Shown here: piece by piece, positions 14,929-17,356 of the stretch
Layout of the letters: every line of letters begins with the position of its first letter
How positions within the stretch are numbered: position 1 is the stretch's first letter
Assembly (NCBI GenBank): GCA_031396505.1
Contig: JANNKX010000318.1
Location: 1 to 17,356, forward strand
Source of the DNA: JAAFHS01 sp031396505
GTDB taxonomy: Bacteria; Pseudomonadota; Alphaproteobacteria; Rhodobacterales; Rhodobacteraceae
DNA: 17,356 nt
Direction: 5' to 3'
Translations under genes and position numbers: made by a program
The notes under the pieces: generated by a model
Seen by the model: only the letters and a program-made list of their open reading frames with translations
Told to the model about the DNA's origin: nothing
Databases searched by the model: none

Positions 14929-14986
14929 AAAAATATCCTCGGGGGAATCAAAGCCCACAGGGCTTTGATGGGGGCAGACAGCCCCC
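14929..14986 (-). terminator. Double-hairpin terminator after the DUF2948 gene
   Basis: Read on the minus strand from the DUF2948 stop codon, GGGGGC-TGTCT-GCCCCC (14986-14970) is followed at once by a perfect 10-base stem (14969-14960 and 14956-14947) with a 3-base loop, then a CCCCCGAGGATA stretch and a run of five T (14933-14929). The G5 of the first stem could pair instead with the later C5, giving alternative folds. The layout and the CCCCCGAGGATATTTTT tail resemble a terminator-like repeat common between Rhodobacterales genes; that comparison is from memory. Confidence 0.65.
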
Positions 14987-14994
14987 TCTTGCCT

Positions 14995-15471
14995 TCACAT
15001 CCCGTGATCCGGCACCTTGCCCGATGGCGCAAGATAAGGCCGCGTCACATCACGCAGCGCCAGATCAACAACCTCGACCGTCAGCGCAATCGCTCCGTCC
15101 CCCGCCAGCGTCAGGTCAAGCCGCCCTGCCCCATCCGTGCCCGGCACAAATTGCACGCCCAGCAAGGACAGCACCGTATCGTGGTCGCCCCGGTCGATGC
15201 CTTGGGTCCGCACGGCCAGCACATCCTGCACCACCAACAGGGATTGCACCCGTTCAAAGCCGCGCTTGGCCGCCTGCGCCGCCGCGCGGTCTTCCCAGCG
15301 AAAGCGGTTCACCAGCAGGGCAAAGCGCCGCCGCTTGCGGTCATAGACCATTTCGGTGATCGGAAACACCGCATCCTGCAACAGCGCCGACAACACCGGC
15401 AGATCATCCGGTGCCAGCGCGCGCAGGGCAAGCGGCGCATCATCCCCATCTTCAAACCGGGCATCGGTCAT
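14995..15471 (-). CDS. DUF2948 family protein
   Basis: A 158-residue soluble protein of DUF2948, a family of unknown function found next to murA in many alphaproteobacteria. Visible family features are LRALAPDDLPVLSALLQDAV (16-35), an ITEMVYDRKRRRFALLVNRF segment and a C-terminal VVDLALRDVTRPY. It has no signal peptide or membrane helix. Its ATG overlaps the murA TGA in an ATGA (15468-15471), so it is translationally coupled to murA. That suggests, without proving, a role linked to the first committed step of peptidoglycan synthesis. The double-hairpin terminator follows 9 bases after its stop codon. Confidence 0.88.
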   Translation of the reverse strand: MTDARFEDGDDAPLALRALAPDDLPVLSALLQDAVFPITEMVYDRKRRRFALLVNRFRWEDRAAAQAAKRGFERVQSLLVVQDVLAVRTQGIDRGDHDTVLSLLGVQFVPGTDGAGRLDLTLAGDGAIALTVEVVDLALRDVTRPYLAPSGKVPDHGM

Positions 15472-16736
15472 CCGGAAATCCGTTCGATCTGCGCCCCGCA
15501 GGCCGACAGCTTTTCCTCGACCCGTTCATAGCCGCGATCAAGGTGATAGACCCGGCTGACCACGGTTTCACCCTCCGCCGCCATCGCCGCAAGGATCAGG
15601 CTGACGCTTGCCCGCAGATCGGTCGCCATCACCCGCGCACCTTTCAGGCGGTCCACGCCTGTCACCGTCGCATGCCCGCCATGCACATCGATCTTCGCCC
15701 CCATGCGGATCAGTTCGGGCGCATGCATGAAACGGTTCTCGAATATCTTTTCCTCCAGCACTGAAACGCCATCCGCTGTACACAGCAATGCCATCATCTG
15801 CGCCTGCAGATCGGTGGGAAAGCCGGGGAAGGGTTCGGTCACCACATCCACCGCGCGCACCCGCCCGTTGCGACGTGACACTTTCAGGCCGCGCGTCGTT
15901 TCCGTGACATTCACCCCCGCTGCATCCAGCCGTTCGCAGAACGCCCCCACAAGGTCGATCCGCCCGCCCAAGAGTTCCACCTCACCCCCACAGATCGCAG
16001 GCGCCAGCATGTAGGTGCCCAGTTCGATCCGGTCCGTGACCACCGGATGCGTCGCCCCGCCCAGACGGTCCACGCCCTGAATGGTGATCGTGGATGTCCC
16101 TTCGCCGTCGATCTGCGCACCCATCCGGCGCAGGCAGCGCGCCAGATCGACGATTTCCGGCTCACGCGCCGCGTTTTCCAGCACCGTCGTGCCCTTTGCC
16201 AAAGTCGCCGCCATCAGCGCATTTTCCGTGGCCCCAACCGACACGAACGGAAACGCAAACACCGCCCCGCGCAACCGCCCGCCCGGCGCTTTTGCATGGA
16301 TATAGCCATCGCGCAGGTCCAACTCTGCCCCCATCGCCTCCAGCGCCCGCAGATGCAGATCCACGGGCCGCGCGCCAATCGCGCAACCGCCGGGCAACGA
16401 GACAACCGCATGCCCATCCCGTGCCAGCATCGGCCCCAGCACAAGGATCGACGCCCGCATCTTGCGCACGATGTCATAGTCAGCCGTGTGATTGGAAATC
16501 TTGTGCGACGACAGCGCCAGCACAAGACCGTCCTGCAAACTGGCCACCTCGGCCCCCAACGATTGCAAAAGCTGCGTCATCGTCCGGATATCCGACAGCC
16601 GCGGCGCATTGGTCAGCGTCAGCGGCTCCTCCGACAACAGCGTGGCGGGCATCAATGTCAGACATGCGTTCTTGGCCCCTGCAATCGGGATCACCCCGTT
16701 TAGCGCGCCATTTCCCCTGACCAGTATCGAATCCAT
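15468..16736 (-). CDS. murA: UDP-N-acetylglucosamine 1-carboxyvinyltransferase
   Basis: MurA transfers enolpyruvate from PEP to UDP-GlcNAc in the cytosol, the committed step of peptidoglycan synthesis. The 422-residue length matches the family. Lys22 in IAGAKNA contacts substrate, and the active-site loop GGCAIGARPVDLHL carries Cys118, equivalent to Cys115 of E. coli, the residue alkylated by fosfomycin. Because it is Cys and not Asp, the enzyme is expected to be fosfomycin-sensitive. Other family marks are the RKMRAS stretch at 91-96 and FPTDLQAQ near residue 300. The ATG at 16736 is preceded by GAGGGGCAG. A 51-residue basic protein is encoded 13 bases upstream and DUF2948 overlaps downstream, forming a three-gene operon. 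Confidence 0.98.
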   Translation of the reverse strand: MDSILVRGNGALNGVIPIAGAKNACLTLMPATLLSEEPLTLTNAPRLSDIRTMTQLLQSLGAEVASLQDGLVLALSSHKISNHTADYDIVRKMRASILVLGPMLARDGHAVVSLPGGCAIGARPVDLHLRALEAMGAELDLRDGYIHAKAPGGRLRGAVFAFPFVSVGATENALMAATLAKGTTVLENAAREPEIVDLARCLRRMGAQIDGEGTSTITIQGVDRLGGATHPVVTDRIELGTYMLAPAICGGEVELLGGRIDLVGAFCERLDAAGVNVTETTRGLKVSRRNGRVRAVDVVTEPFPGFPTDLQAQMMALLCTADGVSVLEEKIFENRFMHAPELIRMGAKIDVHGGHATVTGVDRLKGARVMATDLRASVSLILAAMAAEGETVVSRVYHLDRGYERVEEKLSACGAQIERISG

Positions 16737-16749
16737 CTGCCCCTCGCCC

Positions 16750-16905
16750 TCAGCCGTTGTCAGCCTGTTTTGTCGCCCGCGCTTTCACTTGCGCCTTGCG
16801 CCGTGCCATATTGGCCTTCAGCGCCGCTTTCAAGCGGTCCTCGCGCACCGATGTCGCCGTCTTGACCGGCTTTGCAACGCTGGGTTTCGCGGGCTTTTCT
16901 GTCAT
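16750..16905 (-). CDS. Small basic protein (51 residues) preceding murA
   Basis: A short ORF read as MTEKPAKPSVAKPVKTATSV followed by a charged helix (REDRLKAALKANMARRKAQV, then KARATKQADNG) and a TGA stop. It is strongly basic (Lys/Arg-rich), with an N-terminal Pro/Lys-rich disordered part and a C-terminal amphipathic helix, and has no signal peptide. It ends 13 bases before murA, on the same strand, and GGGTGG lies about 4 bases before its ATG. The codon choice, operon position and helix pattern argue that it is real; similar short basic proteins precede murA in other Rhodobacterales as far as I recall. Function is unknown; nucleic-acid or ribosome binding would fit its charge but is guesswork. 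Confidence 0.7.
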   Translation of the reverse strand: MTEKPAKPSVAKPVKTATSVREDRLKAALKANMARRKAQVKARATKQADNG

Positions 16906-16962
16906 GCAGCCACCCATAGCGCAGGACGGTCACAGGGTCCAGAAGCGGTGATGTTTCCCCCC

Positions 16963-16990
16963 TTGCGCGACCCCGGCTTTCCGTTTATCC
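16963..16990 (+). promoter_or_regulatory. Weak candidate promoter for the tRNA region
   Basis: TTGCGC (16963-16968) and TTATCC (16985-16990) are 16 bases apart and lie just upstream of the tRNA-Thr fragment. The match is modest. No better promoter is visible between the fragment and the intact tRNA, so a single transcript through both is plausible. Confidence 0.25.
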
Positions 16991-17005
16991 CCCGCCCCCA
17001 TCGGC

Positions 17006-17046
<41 letters not shown>

Positions 17047-17140
17047 CGGCGCTGGAGACGGAAGTGGTTGTTAAGGTGGGGGATTTCCGAACCCTGCCGA
17101 CTTCGGGGTAACGCCCAGAGTTACGTTTCGGAAAAAGGCG
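17047..17140. other. Structured spacer between the tRNA fragment and tRNA-Thr
   Basis: Where the 3' half of the first tRNA should be, the sequence is unrelated to tRNA. It contains a stem of TTTCCGAA (17084-17091) with TTCGGAAA (17127-17134) enclosing a smaller stem, GTAAC (17108-17112) and GTTAC (17120-17124). No ORF, T-loop or CCA is present. It may be tRNA-leader or processing structure, or the scar of whatever disrupted the first copy. Confidence 0.5.
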
Positions 17141-17215
17141 GCTGTGGTAGCTCAGTGGTAGAGCACACCCTTGGTAAGGGTGAGGTCGAGAGTTCAATCC
17201 TCTCCCGTGGCACCA
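17141..17215 (+). tRNA. tRNA-Thr (anticodon GGT)
   Basis: A complete 75-base cloverleaf with encoded CCA. The acceptor GCTGTGG pairs with CCGTGGC through four Watson-Crick and three G-U pairs; the D-arm is GCTC/GAGC; the anticodon arm is CACCC-TTGGTAA-GGGTG, giving anticodon GGT for the ACC and ACT codons; the T-arm is GAGAG-TTCAATC-CTCTC, and discriminator A73 is followed by CCA. It is transcribed toward the minus-strand gene at the right edge. Confidence 0.95.
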
Positions 17216-17228
17216 GCTTTTGTGACGC

Positions 17229-17356
17229 TCAGCCGCCCAGCCGCGCCAGCGCCGCCTGATAATTCGCGAGTTGCGCGCTGTAATAATCGGGCGCTTTGCC
17301 GGCGGCGTCACGGCGCGCTTGCAGCGCTTTTTCTTCGTCTGTTTGCTCTTTGGCAT
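17229..17356 (-). CDS. 3' end of an unidentified gene cut by the right edge
   Basis: In the minus-strand frame whose complete codons begin at 17354, the sequence reads AKEQTDEEKALQARRDAAGK, then APDYYSAQLANYQAALARLGG and a TGA stop at 17229-17231. The Ala/Gln/Glu-rich helical composition and balanced charge look like a genuine protein C-terminus. I do not recognise the family. A competing frame beginning with an apparent ATG at 17356 runs on through the antisense of the tRNA and has an improbable Lys/Arg-rich composition, so I prefer this one. The stop is 14 bases beyond the 3' end of the convergent tRNA-Thr. Confidence 0.6.
   Translation of the reverse strand, partial: AKEQTDEEKALQARRDAAGKAPDYYSAQLANYQAALARLGG

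Noticed and set aside
14545..15531. Plus-strand open frame of 328 codons spanning hisD, the terminator and DUF2948
   Set aside because: It runs through the double-hairpin intergenic region and is antisense to two recognised genes; its Arg/His/Gln-rich product is typical of a shadow.

Overview
The window looks like an ordinary chromosomal segment of a high-G+C alphaproteobacterium, most likely a member of the Rhodobacteraceae (roseobacter group). This rests on the mix of protein families (UPF0262, DUF2948, a SPOR-domain D-Ala-D-Ala carboxypeptidase, oxygen-dependent HemF), the tight gene packing and the GGTG-type ribosome binding sites. Genus is not decidable from the sequence alone. Almost everything encoded is housekeeping. 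I see no transposase, integrase, phage gene, CRISPR array, toxin-antitoxin pair or defence gene, and I do not see a new multi-gene system. What is unusual lies in small sequence elements, start and stop codon arrangements, and lost motif residues.

Layout. 2-760 (+): an SDR oxidoreductase cut by the left edge, meeting tail-to-tail a minus-strand block that holds, in transcription order, a HAD hydrolase (3347-4060), a lipoprotein-type D,D-carboxypeptidase with a SPOR domain (1475-3172) and a fumarylacetoacetate-hydrolase-family enzyme (766-1449). From 4180 a plus-strand run encodes ClpS, an RsmC-like methyltransferase and a second SDR protein lacking the usual catalytic lysine. A 117-base palindromic repeat (6366-6482) separates this from a small minus-strand lipoprotein (6480-6881). 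Divergent to that are hemF and a LysE-type exporter (7002-8461), followed by a second 117-base copy of the same repeat class (8459-8575).

Next is the conserved TesA-type esterase / YbbA / YbbP cluster (8573-12484). The esterase and the ABC ATPase start head-to-head with overlapping ATG codons, and the ATPase overlaps its permease by 4 bases. A minus-strand block follows: a low-molecular-weight phosphatase-like protein, UPF0262 and hisD, all in one reading frame and separated by TGA stops. A double-hairpin terminator (14929-14986) divides it from an operon of a 51-residue basic protein, murA and a DUF2948 gene. The right end carries a 5' half-copy of tRNA-Thr, a complete tRNA-Thr(GGT), and the 3' end of an unidentified minus-strand gene.

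Functionally, murA and the D,D-carboxypeptidase serve peptidoglycan synthesis and remodelling, hemF serves haem synthesis, hisD histidine synthesis, ClpS N-end-rule proteolysis, and the esterase-ABC cluster probably envelope lipid or small-molecule handling. The two 117-base repeats supply the stop codons of all four genes that converge on them, which is the most unexpected pattern in the window.
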